Assembly: GCA_963739985.1 (NCBI GenBank)
Contig: CAVUCE010000002.1
Coordinates: 1 to 41,927, forward strand
Length of the DNA stretch: 41,927 nucleotides
Source: CAVUCE01 sp963739985
GTDB taxonomy: Bacteria > Bacteroidota > Ignavibacteria > Ignavibacteriales > Ignavibacteriaceae
Direction: 5' to 3'
Shown here: positions 17,254 through 26,045 of the stretch, one piece after another
Numbering within the stretch: the stretch's first letter is position 1
Layout of the letters: each line of letters starts with the position of its first letter
Translations under genes and position numbers: made by a program
Notes under the pieces: generated by a model
The model's database searches: none
What the model was told of the DNA's origin: nothing
Seen by the model: only the letters and a program-made list of their open reading frames with translations

Positions 17254-18462
17254 CTAATCACAGTTCAGACGTATTTCTCCACTCATCAGCTTCGGTAGCA
17301 ATGTATCCCTTAGCCTTTCGAGAGTTCGTATATGAAAACAATTTGTAATTATCTTATCATCAATCGGCTTCGCCCGTGTTTGAAATTCATCAATTATCGC
17401 TTTCGAGGGTATGGTAATTGCCAAATTTTCAATATCACTTTTACTAATCGAACCGAACACTGTCCCAGTTTCATTATATTGTTTTATATCGCCCATCAAT
17501 GATTTAATCTTAAAGTAAGTATACGTATAGAAATCAGGATCATGTTTATATCGAAAAGCAGCAACGCCACGACCGATACAACATTTTTCATTTGCCATAT
17601 TTTGTTCACCTACCGGAGCACGAACGCTAATTAATGTATCATATTTATTTGCATATCTTTTAGGATCGGTGGTGAATACTCTTCTTTTGGGAAAGCGAAA
17701 TTCAAAGTCTGCATTACCCTGATACATTGGTATTCCAATACCTTCTTCGTTATAACTTTCCCCTGGTGGCGAAGCACCCATTACAAAATAGAATTCATCT
17801 GGAAAATTACCTTCTTCCCACCCCTCATCCGCTTCTTTATTTCCCTCCTTTTGGGAGGGATTAAGGGAGGGTTCTATAAACCACTGCCTAAAAAGAGTCT
17901 CTGCCATTGCTTCAAGGGTCTTGTTTTCGCGGTGGAGTAAGTCTATTTTGTCATCCAGACTGCTAAGCACACCGGCAATTGCTTTTTGCTCGGTTATAGG
18001 AGGTGCTAAAATGCTCAAGGCACTCAACATGGAATTATTAAGACTAGCTCGTGTTGTTGTCGATGACATTGCGACAACATTTGATCTGAATTTTGGAGAC
18101 CGAAAAAAGAAACCAGCATATTCAGGTATTACTGGATTATTAAACCTTGGTCGTAGACGTTTTGTAAATCCATTAAAAGTCGCATTTGGGTAATCTTTAA
18201 GTGCAACTGAACTCATTCCAAGTTCCTCATCAGTTTCACTTGTTCTTGTTAGAAAGACATCGCCTTGTTTGATTGAACAATTCTCCCTTTCTTTTTCTGT
18301 TGAATTTACGAGACTATTTAATGCCTTTGGTAAGAAGTAATTATTGAATACATCTTTGAATGCGAGGAATGGGTACCCAAATCCGAATTCACTAGCAGGT
18401 TTAGACAAACCCGAGGCGAAATCATAGATTTCATCTAAATAGTATTCTTTCCACTTGCTCAT
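17254..18462 (-). CDS. hsdS: Type I restriction-modification specificity subunit S
   Basis: Binds the two halves of the target sequence and anchors two HsdM subunits. The intact 402-aa protein has two target-recognition domains (about 1-165 and 215-375), each followed by a conserved helical spacer: ITEQKAIAGVLSSLDDKIDL and IIDEFQTRAKPIDDKI with a RLRDTLLPKLMSGEIRL end. The recognised DNA sequence cannot be read off. Its ATG overlaps the stop of the KilA-N remnant (TGATG), so translation is coupled. Unlike hsdM and hsdR it has no frameshift. Confidence 0.92.
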   Translation of the reverse strand: MSKWKEYYLDEIYDFASGLSKPASEFGFGYPFLAFKDVFNNYFLPKALNSLVNSTEKERENCSIKQGDVFLTRTSETDEELGMSSVALKDYPNATFNGFTKRLRPRFNNPVIPEYAGFFFRSPKFRSNVVAMSSTTTRASLNNSMLSALSILAPPITEQKAIAGVLSSLDDKIDLLHRENKTLEAMAETLFRQWFIEPSLNPSQKEGNKEADEGWEEGNFPDEFYFVMGASPPGESYNEEGIGIPMYQGNADFEFRFPKRRVFTTDPKRYANKYDTLISVRAPVGEQNMANEKCCIGRGVAAFRYKHDPDFYTYTYFKIKSLMGDIKQYNETGTVFGSISKSDIENLAITIPSKAIIDEFQTRAKPIDDKIITNCFHIRTLERLRDTLLPKLMSGEIRLNCD

Positions 18463-18653
18463 CAGCCTTCCCGCGTAATTGTTTCACTGTTGTCCAAACC
18501 GGCTCTATTTCTAAACCCCTCGAATTCGATGGGATTAAAATCCGGATTGTTGAGTTTTTCCCAAATTCCTAAAAATTCAATGGTATTTCTATTCCTCAGC
18601 CAATTCTGAATAATGTAATCTGTGCGGGCTTGCTTCCTACTCATCAGCCGCAA
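18462..18653 (-). pseudogene. KilA-N domain remnant
   Basis: A 63-residue piece of a KilA-N DNA-binding protein: TDYIIQNWLRNRNTIEFLGI and WEKLNNPDFNPIEFEGFRNR are strongly typical. Full members run ~270 aa; here the N-terminal strand region is replaced by MRLMSRKQA and the protein stops after AGLDNSETITREG, just where the second half of the domain should begin. Such genes are common passengers in type I operons. The truncation at both ends suggests an internal deletion that left a stub coupled to hsdS. Confidence 0.7.
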
Positions 18654-18747
18654 CCTTTTTAATCTGCAAATTCCCGCACTTACTTTGGCTAATACACCGA
18701 AGAAATCTCACAAAATGCGCATTTTCTATATCTATTTTATGGGACAT
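18637..18747 (-). CDS. Possible 36-aa small protein
   Basis: Short open frame MSHKIDIENAHFVRFLRCIS followed by QSKCGNLQIKKVAADE, overlapping the KilA-N stub by 17 bp. It is well formed and basic, with two Cys residues, but its ribosome site (TTGGA) is weak. It may be a genuine small gene between Fic and hsdS, or the leftover start of a deleted gene. I know no family for it. Confidence 0.4.
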   Translation of the reverse strand: MSHKIDIENAHFVRFLRCISQSKCGNLQIKKVAADE

Positions 18748-18806
18748 ATATACAAAATCCAATTTCCTATACATATTAAGCGGCATATATAAATTTCCCC
18801 TTATGA

Positions 18807-19952
18807 TTAATGTTCATTATTGTAGAACATCCTAAGATATTTCTCAAATACAAAGATGCGGTTTCTTTGATAGCCGGTAATTTCTTTTAGTATATCGTTA
18901 TCTAAGAACACCTTCACCAAATCATTGGCTGCTTTTGGTGAAAGATCAACAGCGGACTGTACATCTTTAATTGATACTATCGGTTTGCTGAAAAGATAGT
19001 GAAACAAATTTAACGCGTTCTGCGAGCGTCTACCAAGCCCAATAATTTTGTCCTTCTCAATAGTGTTTTTCAGCTCAACAATTTCTTTAAGAGTATTAAC
19101 CGATTTTTCCGATGTTTGAATTACTCCTGTAAGGAAATACTTTATCCATTGACCCAAATCGTTTTTAGTTCTTACAAATGTTAGGTTGTCATAATATAAG
19201 GTTTTGTTCTTCTCAAAGAATTCGGATAGGTAGAGCAGCGGTTTCTCAAGTATTCCGCTCGATACTAGGTATAGTGTAATTAACAGTCTGCCTATTCTGC
19301 CGTTGCCGTCAAGAAATGGGTGAATAGTTTCAAACTGATAATGGGAGATAGCTATCCTGATAAGATGCGGTATGCTTATATCCTGATTGTTAAGAAACTT
19401 TTCAAAGTCTGAGAGCAAATCGGGCAGTTCTTCATGAGAAGGTGGAATAAAGACAGCGTCTTTTAAGCTGGCACCGCCAATCCAGTTTTGAGAGACACGG
19501 AATTCACCCGGACTTTTATACTCACCTCTACCGGATGACAATAATATTTGATGAGTGTTTTTGATTAACCTATTAGATATAGGTAAATTCTTCAATTCTT
19601 CGATGGCGCTGTTCATCGCTTTAACATAGTTATTAACTTCAAGCCAATCGTCTCTTTTTTCCGGTGCTAAATCTTTTGAGTCAACCAGTGCCTCTTCTAT
19701 ATTTGTTCTTGTGCCTTCAATTTTACTCGATACAACTGCTTCTTTATACACATGCATGAGGATAAACATATCAATATCCGGCACAAATTTAGAGAAAGAA
19801 TTAAGTTCACCCAGTTTTAACGATGCCTTTTCAAGAAGTTCATTAATTACTTCATCTGTCCATACAAAGGAATGGTTAATTTTTTCTGGTAGAAAGTATC
19901 GGTATTCGAATCCCTTTTTATATGAACCGGCAACGAAATCTGTTAAATTCAT
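18807..19952 (-). CDS. Fic family protein (class II, AMPylator-like)
   Basis: Predicted to transfer AMP (or a similar group) to a protein hydroxyl. The 381-aa protein has an N-terminal inhibitory helix with VVSSKIEGTRT (the S/TxxxE(G/N) motif, class II), the catalytic HPFLDGNGRIGRLL loop at about 214-227 with all key residues, and a C-terminal winged-helix part (SIKDVQSAVDLSPKAANDLV). So activity is likely intact and self-inhibited. It lies between hsdM and the small genes upstream of hsdS, a recurrent passenger position in type I operons. Its target is unknown. Confidence 0.9.
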   Translation of the reverse strand: MNLTDFVAGSYKKGFEYRYFLPEKINHSFVWTDEVINELLEKASLKLGELNSFSKFVPDIDMFILMHVYKEAVVSSKIEGTRTNIEEALVDSKDLAPEKRDDWLEVNNYVKAMNSAIEELKNLPISNRLIKNTHQILLSSGRGEYKSPGEFRVSQNWIGGASLKDAVFIPPSHEELPDLLSDFEKFLNNQDISIPHLIRIAISHYQFETIHPFLDGNGRIGRLLITLYLVSSGILEKPLLYLSEFFEKNKTLYYDNLTFVRTKNDLGQWIKYFLTGVIQTSEKSVNTLKEIVELKNTIEKDKIIGLGRRSQNALNLFHYLFSKPIVSIKDVQSAVDLSPKAANDLVKVFLDNDILKEITGYQRNRIFVFEKYLRMFYNNEH

Positions 19953-20077
19953 TCTTTCCTCAAACTAAAATATGAATATTTATATTTTACCTATAGGCGA
20001 AAAAGTAAAATAAGAATTTCCATGATTTACTTTCATTATTATACTAACACCTAATAAATAATAAAGTGTAAAAAATT

Positions 20078-20263
20078 TCAGTCATTAAGTGTAATTTTAG
20101 CCAAATTTTGTTTTATTAATTCATTCAATTTAGCTTCTTCTTTTAATTGTTCTTCAAACTCGGCTTTAAGTGTTGTAAAGCGCTCATTAAAATCAAAATC
20201 ATCCTCATCATCCGGCAATCCAACATAACGTCCGGGTGTAAGCACATAATCAAGTTCTTTCAC
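20078..20263 (-). pseudogene. hsdM: HsdM fragment: C-terminus
   Basis: VKELDYVLTPGRYVGLPDDE, then a helical acidic tail (LKAEFEEQLKEEAKLNELIK), the usual HsdM end. 125 bp separate it from the Fic start. Confidence 0.82.
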
Positions 20264-20295
20264 TCTTTCAACAGGAGCGGAATTGCAGAAGCCTT

Positions 20296-21072
20296 TTATA
20301 TCTTCGTAATGTTACCGTTTCGGATTTCTCCAAGACTTACGATGGTATAGTACCGGCAATCTTTTGTATATCTTCTGCGGATAAGATCACGAGTTCTTCG
20401 GTTAATTAAATACCCCATATTACGCGCATCAATAAAAAGTATTTCTTTATCTTTTCGGTTGCGGAATAATCCGTTGCTACTCTGTTGACGGCTTACAAAC
20501 CAGAGGCTTGCCGGTATTTGCGTATTCAAAAATAATTTTGCCGGAAGGTTTACAATGCAGTCAATCAACCGTGCTTCAACAAGAGCTTTTCTAATATCAC
20601 CCTCGCCGGAAGTTTTGGAAGTAAGAGAACCTTTGGCGAGCACAAATCCCGCTTGTCCGCTTGGCGCAAGATGATAAATAAAGTGTTGTATCCACGCATA
20701 ATTAGCGTTGCCTGCCGGAGGAACACCGTATTGCCATCTGCCGTCTTTGCGCAAAAGGTCACCGCTCCAGTCGCTGTCGTTAAACGGCGGATTTGCAATT
20801 ACATAATCTGCTTTCAAATCTTTATGTGCGTTATTTAAGAAAGAGCCTTCATTATTCCATTTCACTTGCGAGCTGTCAATTCCGCGAATAGCAAGATTCA
20901 TTTTTGCCAGCCGCCAGGTTGTTTGATTGCTTTCTTGTCCGTAAATGGAAATATCGTTTACATTCCCTTGATGATTTTCAACAAACTTTTCGGAATGAAC
21001 AAACATACCGCCGGAACCGCAGCAAGGATCGAGCACGCGTCCTTTGTAAGGTTCTAACATTTCAACAAGCAA
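20296..21072 (-). pseudogene. hsdM: HsdM fragment: catalytic domain
   Basis: The open frame reaches back to about 21179 and includes GGQFYTPRSVVELLVEMLEP, motif I DPCCGSGGMFVHSEKFVENH, motif IV YVIANPPFNDSDW and GQAGFVLAKGSLTS. It loses frame after SLGEIRNGNIT. Confidence 0.88.
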
Positions 21073-21169
21073 TTCAACAACAGAACGCGGAGTATAGAAC
21101 TGTCCGCCTTTCTTGCCTTCGGCTAAAGCAAACTCACCGAGAAAATACTCGAATGTTTTACCAAGAAAA

Positions 21170-21625
21170 TCACCTTTGTCCTTGAGTCATAGAAACATTA
21201 CTAATCAAATCAATCAATCCGCCAAGACTTGCCGGATCAAGATTACCTCTCGCAAAAACTTTTGGAAGAACATCTTTAAGTGAAGCATTATCTCTTTCGA
21301 TTGCATCCATTGCGGAATCAACATCTTTTCCGATTTCCGGCAGCTTAGCTCTTTTCTGCAAATAAGACCAGCGTGCGGAAGGGGGAACAAAGAAAATATT
21401 TTCTGCTTTGTATTCATCACGATCTTCGGGATCGGCTCCGGCAAATTCGTCTTCACCTTTTTTTAATTTTTCGTAGTGATCTTCAAAAGCATCGGAAATG
21501 TATTTTAGAAATATTAGACCTAATACAATGTGTTTGTATTCAGCAGCATCAATATTTTTTCTTAGTTTATCCGCAGCTTTCCAGAGCTGCTTCTCGATAG
21601 GTTCTTCTTTACCGTTCGTCGCCAT
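21170..21625 (-). pseudogene. hsdM: HsdM fragment: N-terminal helical domain
   Basis: MATNGKEEPIEKQLWKAADK, then YKHIVLGLIFLKYISDAFED and FVPPSARWSYLQ: the standard N-terminal domain of HsdM. It ends out of frame at VSMTQGQR. Confidence 0.88.
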
Positions 21626-21714
21626 ATAAAATTTATTCCCTTAATTCTTCCAGAAATTCAATCAATAAAGATATTAAACTTAATGGTATGTTACATTTTT
21701 AACTAAGCATGTAA

Positions 21715-22078
21715 CTTTTAAGTATGCAGAATTAATTCTTAGTATCCTCTTAACTATTATTCATTATATTTAGAAATCAATTCTGTAAATCATACTGCAT
21801 AATTGTTATCCTTAACAAGCTTATCATTACCGGATACTAAGGATAACTCATCATAAAAAATATTTAAAGTATTTTTTGTGGAGTCAGCATTTAAAGATAT
21901 TGCAAAGCTGTGGATAAAACATTTATCCTGTAAATAAACTATTGTTATTTATGGTAATTAGCAATCTTTTTTTTATCATGGGAAAACTTTAGTTCTTAAG
22001 TAGATTATTATTTTTGATTAGGGTGGTCAAAATTGGGTAGGGGAGAGCAGTAATTCAAATTATGCAACCCTGCCAAAA
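21715..22078 (+). repeat. Dispersed ~370-bp non-coding element, copy 2
   Basis: Most diverged in the middle, but shares GCAGAATTAATTCTTAGTAT, TTGTTATTTATGGTAATTAG and TTCTTAAGTAGATTATTATT. It matches copy 1 almost base for base over its G-rich end (GGGTGGTCAAAATTGGGTAG, then GGGAGAGCAG). It lies between hsdM and the cassette array. A REP-like cluster (22097-22149) follows. Nothing else is recognised in 21626-22273. Confidence 0.75.
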
Positions 22079-22096
22079 GTACTTTTGTATGGTTTA

Positions 22097-22149
22097 CTCG
22101 TCTCTGACGTGGTATGCTTGCCCGCCTTATGGCGTAGCCCGTCTCAGAC
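22097..22149. repeat. REP-like palindromes
   Basis: GTCTCTGACGTGG, GCCCGCCTTATGGCGTAGCC and CGTCTCAGAC units, the same family as at 397-487, immediately after dispersed element copy 2, as in copy 1. Confidence 0.7.
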
Positions 22150-22273
22150 ATTGGTCGGGTTGTCCGAAGGACTCCTACGGAGAAGCACTGGTTTTAATAT
22201 CTGGGGCATCACTACGCCTCAGCTATTAATTTTGTGTCTATCAACTTCCAGTTGCCTTTAATCGGAATAACTT

Positions 22274-22280
22274 GTTAGGG
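22274..22280 (-). other. Half of an attC site (terminal, partner not found)
   Basis: Minus-strand CCCTAAC starts 5 bp after the methyltransferase stop, the place of R'' in the other cassettes. No matching GTTRRRY partner is clear further left, so the last attC looks truncated or decayed. It marks the left end of the array. Confidence 0.4.
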
Positions 22281-22285
22281 CTTTT

Positions 22286-22930
22286 TTATGACTTAGTACC
22301 TATTCCACAAATCCATCCGTACTTAACATTATCGCTAATATTAACATCTTGGTATCCGGCATTTTTAAATGTCTGTTTAAATTCTTCTTTTGTTTGATAT
22401 CGCATAAAGTCAGTTGTATTAGAAAATTTAGACCACCTATTAAGTGATTTTTCATTCTCGGAATTTTTATATACTTCTGATACAATTAATAAAATTCCTT
22501 TGGGCTTCAATACTCTTAGTATCTCTTTCATATCATTGCCTAGATCAGGCCAAAAGAAATATGTTTCAATAGCAGTAATTATATTAAAATAATTATCAGC
22601 AAAAGGAAGTTTAGATACACTTGCTTTTTGAATATCAACCTTACGATTATTTATGTAATTTTTATTTATTTTGGACGATAATTTAACAGACGCTTCGGAG
22701 AAATCTATTCCATATACTTTCCCTTTTATTGCTATCTTAGCCAATTTGTTTACTGTTTTTCCACCACCACATCCTATGTCTAGTATTATATCATCTTCAT
22801 TTATATTTAAATAAGATAGTGCCCAATTTGTCAATTTATTGTGTCCAATATTCATAAACCTTGCCGTATATGACCCAATAATTCCTTTTGGTTCCTTAGC
22901 TTGTGAAATAAGTTTTGCTAATACATTCAA
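22286..22930 (-). CDS. Class I SAM-dependent methyltransferase (cassette gene)
   Basis: A 214-aa Rossmann methyltransferase: motif I DIILDIGCGGGKTVNKLA, motif II VYGIDFSEASVKLS, motif post-I VDIQKASVSKLPFADNYFNI, and a LRVLKPKGILLIVSEV strand. It resembles UbiE/Methyltransf_11-type small-molecule methyltransferases; the substrate cannot be told. It is the last cassette in the direction of reading, lying between attC B (23020-23266) and a half attC at 22274. Expression depends on an upstream promoter, as all cassettes point the same way. Confidence 0.85.
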   Translation of the reverse strand: MNVLAKLISQAKEPKGIIGSYTARFMNIGHNKLTNWALSYLNINEDDIILDIGCGGGKTVNKLAKIAIKGKVYGIDFSEASVKLSSKINKNYINNRKVDIQKASVSKLPFADNYFNIITAIETYFFWPDLGNDMKEILRVLKPKGILLIVSEVYKNSENEKSLNRWSKFSNTTDFMRYQTKEEFKQTFKNAGYQDVNISDNVKYGWICGIGTKS

Positions 22931-23019
22931 TTCATAACTCCTTTGTTAAAAAACAACTCCGATTTACTATTAGTTCATTTTTAAATTATACTTAAAAATA
23001 TTTAATCAGATTTATAAAG

Positions 23020-23266
23020 CACTAACGGCCATGCAGTTAATCCAGCCTGCCCGTCTCAGACGTGGCCTGCCCTGCCCGCCTAAGGCGTGGCCCGTCTAGA
23101 CGTGGCCATTAACCTCATCGATATTAACGGCATATGTTGTTAATTGAAGTAGGATATACAATAGCTCAAAGAACATTTATTTATTATTTATTTTTGTAAT
23201 GGGAATATATTATACTATTGGCTTTTTAATTACCTGTGCGACTCCGGCGTATTAAAGAGGTTATAC
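23020..23266 (-). other. attC site B
   Basis: Minus strand runs from GTATAAC (23266-23260) to GTTAGTG (23026-23020). The right-hand arm CACTAACGGCCATGCAGTTA matches attC D and G. It is enlarged to 247 bp by a REP-like cluster (23044-23107) and AT-rich filler. It fills most of the gap between the methyltransferase and LRR genes. Confidence 0.65.
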
Positions 23267-23335
23267 TTGCACACAACTCAGTTAAATTAATTATATAATC
23301 ATCATGATAAATCACACAAAAACCTCAAAAAACAT

Positions 23336-24604
23336 CTAATTAAAAAAAACTAGAACACCCCGATCTCTTAAAGTTTTCAGATGGCTATTTATTGATATTT
23401 CATTTAATGGATTTCTACTTAAATCTACTAAGTCTCCCTCACCCAAACCAGAATTATTTACCAAAGGAGTAATGTCTTTAATTTGATTACCTGGAAGAAT
23501 AAACCAATTAATATTTGTCATGTTTTCAAGAACAGAAATATCAGAAATATTATTTTCTGATAAATATAAGCGTTCCAATTTGGTTAGTTTGGCTAGAGAA
23601 GATATATCAACAATATTATTATGTTTTAAGAACAGTGATTTTAATTTTGTTAAATTCTCAAGAGAACCAATATCAGCAATTTCACATTTTGCTAGCCATA
23701 AAGATTTTAATTCAATTAATTCTCTTATAGGCTCAATATTTTTGATTGGTGAATTACTTAACCACAATTCCTCTAAATCTATCATATTGCGAACAACTGA
23801 GATATCAGTAATACCCTCATTATACATTACATTTAGGTACGTCAATTTTTTTAAGTTTATTAAAGGTGATATATCAGAGATATAATTCCCATCCAGATTT
23901 AAATGTTTTAGCTTAATTAAATTAGATAATGCTGTAACATCTTTTATTTTCCAGTTTTGATCTAAATCAATCCATTCAAGATTTATTAGGTTGCGTAACG
24001 GAGAAAGATCTTCAATTCTTTCTAAAGAAGTTCCTAGAAATTTTATATTAGCACATTTTTCTATACCATTTAAACTTTCAATTTTATCAGCCACCAAAGA
24101 ATAACATTGGATTGAATCTAGTCTCAACAAAATTTCATCTGTTAGCTCATCTAGTGGTTCATTAACTGAGTAGCGAATATAAGTTTCAAGACTTATATCT
24201 TCAATAGATCCGGGCAAACGTGGTAAAACATTAATTATAACTTCATCAGAATTACTTGTTTCGCTATTAATGCTTAAATTATCACCCATTTTTAATGTAA
24301 GATGGAACTTATATTGACCTTCAATTCTAAATGCAACTTCTTGAAAATCGTTATTTCCAGAGTAGAGAGCTATTTTCTCTGGATTATTTTCATCTTGAAT
24401 CCATTCAAACCATTTCTCTCCAACGCCATCTGGGAAAACACTTTTTGATGCATCAAGAAGCGTAAAACTTCCTGCTCTAGTTGTTTTATCGAAACCAGCA
24501 TTTGCAAAAAAATCACTATAAATAGGTTCTGTTGGTTTTTGACAAGCCTGAAACAAAAACAGCATAACTACTACTAATACTATATTACTTATTGTTTTTT
24601 TCAT
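23336..24604 (-). CDS. Leucine-rich-repeat lipoprotein (cassette gene)
   Basis: An exported lipoprotein with an internalin-like LRR domain, probably for protein binding at the cell surface. From the chosen start (422 aa) it opens MKKTISNIVLVVVMLFLFQA and then C, a lipobox (LFQAC). An Ig/PKD-like segment follows (~40-130), then about nine 22-residue LRRs with pattern LxxLxxLxLxxNxIxDISPL (for example LERLYLSENNISDISVLENM). The ATG at 24604 is preferred over one 108 bp upstream, which would lie inside attC C and add residues before the signal peptide. It is 28 bp from attC C, as expected for a cassette. Confidence 0.82.
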   Translation of the reverse strand: MKKTISNIVLVVVMLFLFQACQKPTEPIYSDFFANAGFDKTTRAGSFTLLDASKSVFPDGVGEKWFEWIQDENNPEKIALYSGNNDFQEVAFRIEGQYKFHLTLKMGDNLSINSETSNSDEVIINVLPRLPGSIEDISLETYIRYSVNEPLDELTDEILLRLDSIQCYSLVADKIESLNGIEKCANIKFLGTSLERIEDLSPLRNLINLEWIDLDQNWKIKDVTALSNLIKLKHLNLDGNYISDISPLINLKKLTYLNVMYNEGITDISVVRNMIDLEELWLSNSPIKNIEPIRELIELKSLWLAKCEIADIGSLENLTKLKSLFLKHNNIVDISSLAKLTKLERLYLSENNISDISVLENMTNINWFILPGNQIKDITPLVNNSGLGEGDLVDLSRNPLNEISINSHLKTLRDRGVLVFFN

Positions 24605-24632
24605 ACTTTTATAATACAAATACTTCTTGCAA

Positions 24633-24822
24633 GTATAACGGCGTTGCTTTTCACCCGTCCGCCCCGAATAGCTATGACGAATTGAAAAACTAAAGCCAAT
24701 AATTGTTGGCAATTTTATTTAATAGAACAACTTTGAACAACAAAGCTTACCTTTTTAACCAAACCCGAAAATTTAAACAATGCCGCACTGAAAACGCGGC
24801 CGGGTGGGAAAGCTGGTTATAC
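24633..24822 (-). other. attC site C
   Basis: 190 bp with perfectly matching 7-bp ends, GTATAAC (24822-24816 on the minus strand) and GTTATAC (24639-24633). Inside, AGCTTTCCCACCCGG and the complement of TGCTTTTCACCCG form the L''/L' arms with one unpaired base. It starts 4 bp from the stop of the following gene. Confidence 0.85.
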
Positions 24823-24826
24823 TGCT

Positions 24827-25372
24827 TCAATTATTATATAATCCAATAGATATACCAATTCCTCCATATCCTGTTCTCTTTTCAGAAGATCCTACAAATT
24901 TTAACAACAATCCAACATTTTCTTTATATAAATTATATTTTAATTCTAATCCCCATTTTAATAATAGCTTTGAATCTGATGTCTCATCTCCCAATGAATT
25001 GTGAAGTGATAATCCAAGTAATGGTGAAAACCAAAAATACTTTCCCCTCAAACTATAACGTCCTAAAATACTAAAATCCCAATATGGACCATACGTACTG
25101 CCACCTCCTACATCAAAATCAGATATTTTATAATATTCAGTACTAATTCGTAAACCAAAATTATATTTTTTATTTCTAGAAGAATAAAAATCATAATCTC
25201 CAAATATTCCTATTTCATTTATTGCTATAATTGTAACTGCTTCAATTTGGACTCCAAAAAAAGATGGACTCAAAACAACCTTATTTGGATTGATTGAAGT
25301 AGTGTCGGATTGACTTAATAATTTCCCAGAAAATAACATAATAAGAATTACTATAATATTTTTAATGTTCAT
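24827..25372 (-). CDS. Exported beta-rich (outer membrane-like) protein (cassette gene)
   Basis: A 181-aa protein with a Sec signal peptide (MNIKNIIVILIMLFSGKLLS, cut near SQS). Alternating aromatic/polar strands follow (NFGLRISTEYYKIS, YWDFSILGRYSLRGKYFWF, LLKWGLELKYNLYK), ending in GGIGISIGLYNN. This pattern suits a small outer-membrane beta-barrel. No specific family is recognised. It lies between attC C (4 bp after the stop) and attC D (20 bp upstream). Confidence 0.7.
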   Translation of the reverse strand: MNIKNIIVILIMLFSGKLLSQSDTTSINPNKVVLSPSFFGVQIEAVTIIAINEIGIFGDYDFYSSRNKKYNFGLRISTEYYKISDFDVGGGSTYGPYWDFSILGRYSLRGKYFWFSPLLGLSLHNSLGDETSDSKLLLKWGLELKYNLYKENVGLLLKFVGSSEKRTGYGGIGISIGLYNN

Positions 25373-25392
25373 TTATAAAATTCTTTTTTGTA

Positions 25393-25436
25393 GTATAACG
25401 GCCATGCAGTTAACCAGCTTGTTTGGCGGGTTATGC
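25393..25436 (-). other. attC site D (short)
   Basis: 44 bp: minus strand GCATAACCCGCC ... GGCCGTTATAC. The ends pair (GCATAAC/GTTATAC with one G-T). Its arms are nearly identical to attC G (27965-28058), but it lacks the REP insertion found there. It is shorter than usual attC sites, so efficiency is doubtful. Confidence 0.75.
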
Positions 25437-25452
25437 ACCGTTATTAAATTAC

Positions 25453-26019
25453 TCAATTTGATCTAGTCGGATTAAATTTCACAAAAGGTACAGCCCATGT
25501 TTTTGAATCACCGAAAATACCATGCTGATAATCTATAATCTCAAGTTTGTCTGGAATTACCTTGATAAGAGTATAATTGGATTTATTCTCTGAATAGAAT
25601 TTACTCCACTCTTCTTTCCAATAGGTCTGTTTTTTTAATGTGTCATCTATTATATAAGCTTGTCCTTTAATTACAACATAGCCTACTTCATTTGGTGCTT
25701 GATAATAAAGTGTCACCCTTGAGTCATCCGTAATCTGTTTGAGTTTTCTGCTATTTATATTTGTTCCTAACCATAACCATATCACCATATCATCATCTGG
25801 TGAAAAAGGATCCATTATTCTTACATCAGGATGACCTGTAGTATCTAAAGTAATAAGCGCACAATATCGTGCCGTTTCCATCATTATTCTTGCAGTAGTA
25901 ATAAGAGTATCTCGATTAAATTGTATCCCCATTTTATCTTGAGCAAAAACCATAAGTGGGAATTGAAGGATTACGATTAAATAGAAAGTTGTTGCAATCT
26001 TCTTAAACCTATTTTTCAT
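25453..26019 (-). CDS. Exported pyridoxamine-5'-phosphate-oxidase-fold protein (cassette gene)
   Basis: A flavin-binding split-barrel protein, 188 aa, carrying an N-terminal signal peptide (IATTFYLIVILQFPLMVFAQ), unusual for this mostly cytosolic family. Fold marks: ARYCALITLDTTGHPDVRIM, VIWLWLGTNINSRKLKQI, DDSRVTLYYQAP and EVGYVVIKGQAYII. It resembles the general-stress-protein-26 subgroup. Cofactor and substrate are unknown. It is flanked by attC D and attC E, 16 and 26 bp away. Confidence 0.8.
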   Translation of the reverse strand: MKNRFKKIATTFYLIVILQFPLMVFAQDKMGIQFNRDTLITTARIMMETARYCALITLDTTGHPDVRIMDPFSPDDDMVIWLWLGTNINSRKLKQITDDSRVTLYYQAPNEVGYVVIKGQAYIIDDTLKKQTYWKEEWSKFYSENKSNYTLIKVIPDKLEIIDYQHGIFGDSKTWAVPFVKFNPTRSN

Positions 26020-26045
26020 CTTTTATCCTCAATTTAGTTTTAGGT

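Larger units (their letters stand above)
20078..21625 (-). pseudogene. hsdM: Type I modification methyltransferase subunit M (two frameshifts)
   Basis: HsdM methylates adenine in the host target sequence and is needed for both modification and restriction. Across frames the ~515-aa protein is complete: an HsdM_N helical bundle, SAM motif I DPCCGSGGMFV and catalytic motif IV NPPF. Frame breaks lie near 21180 (one extra base; the true frame continues DKGDFLGKTFEYFLGEFALA) and near 20308 (one base short in a T/A run; continues EDIKGFCNSAPVERVKELDY). As written no full HsdM is made, which would leave an active HsdR dangerous; here HsdR is broken too. Confidence 0.9.

Noticed and set aside
25395..25440. 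Treating the TAACGGCCATGCAGTTAACC sequences as a plain intergenic repeat or terminator
   Set aside because: They lack T-runs, lie at every gene junction with paired 7-bp ends, and two of them show covarying arms with fixed bulges; an attC reading explains more.
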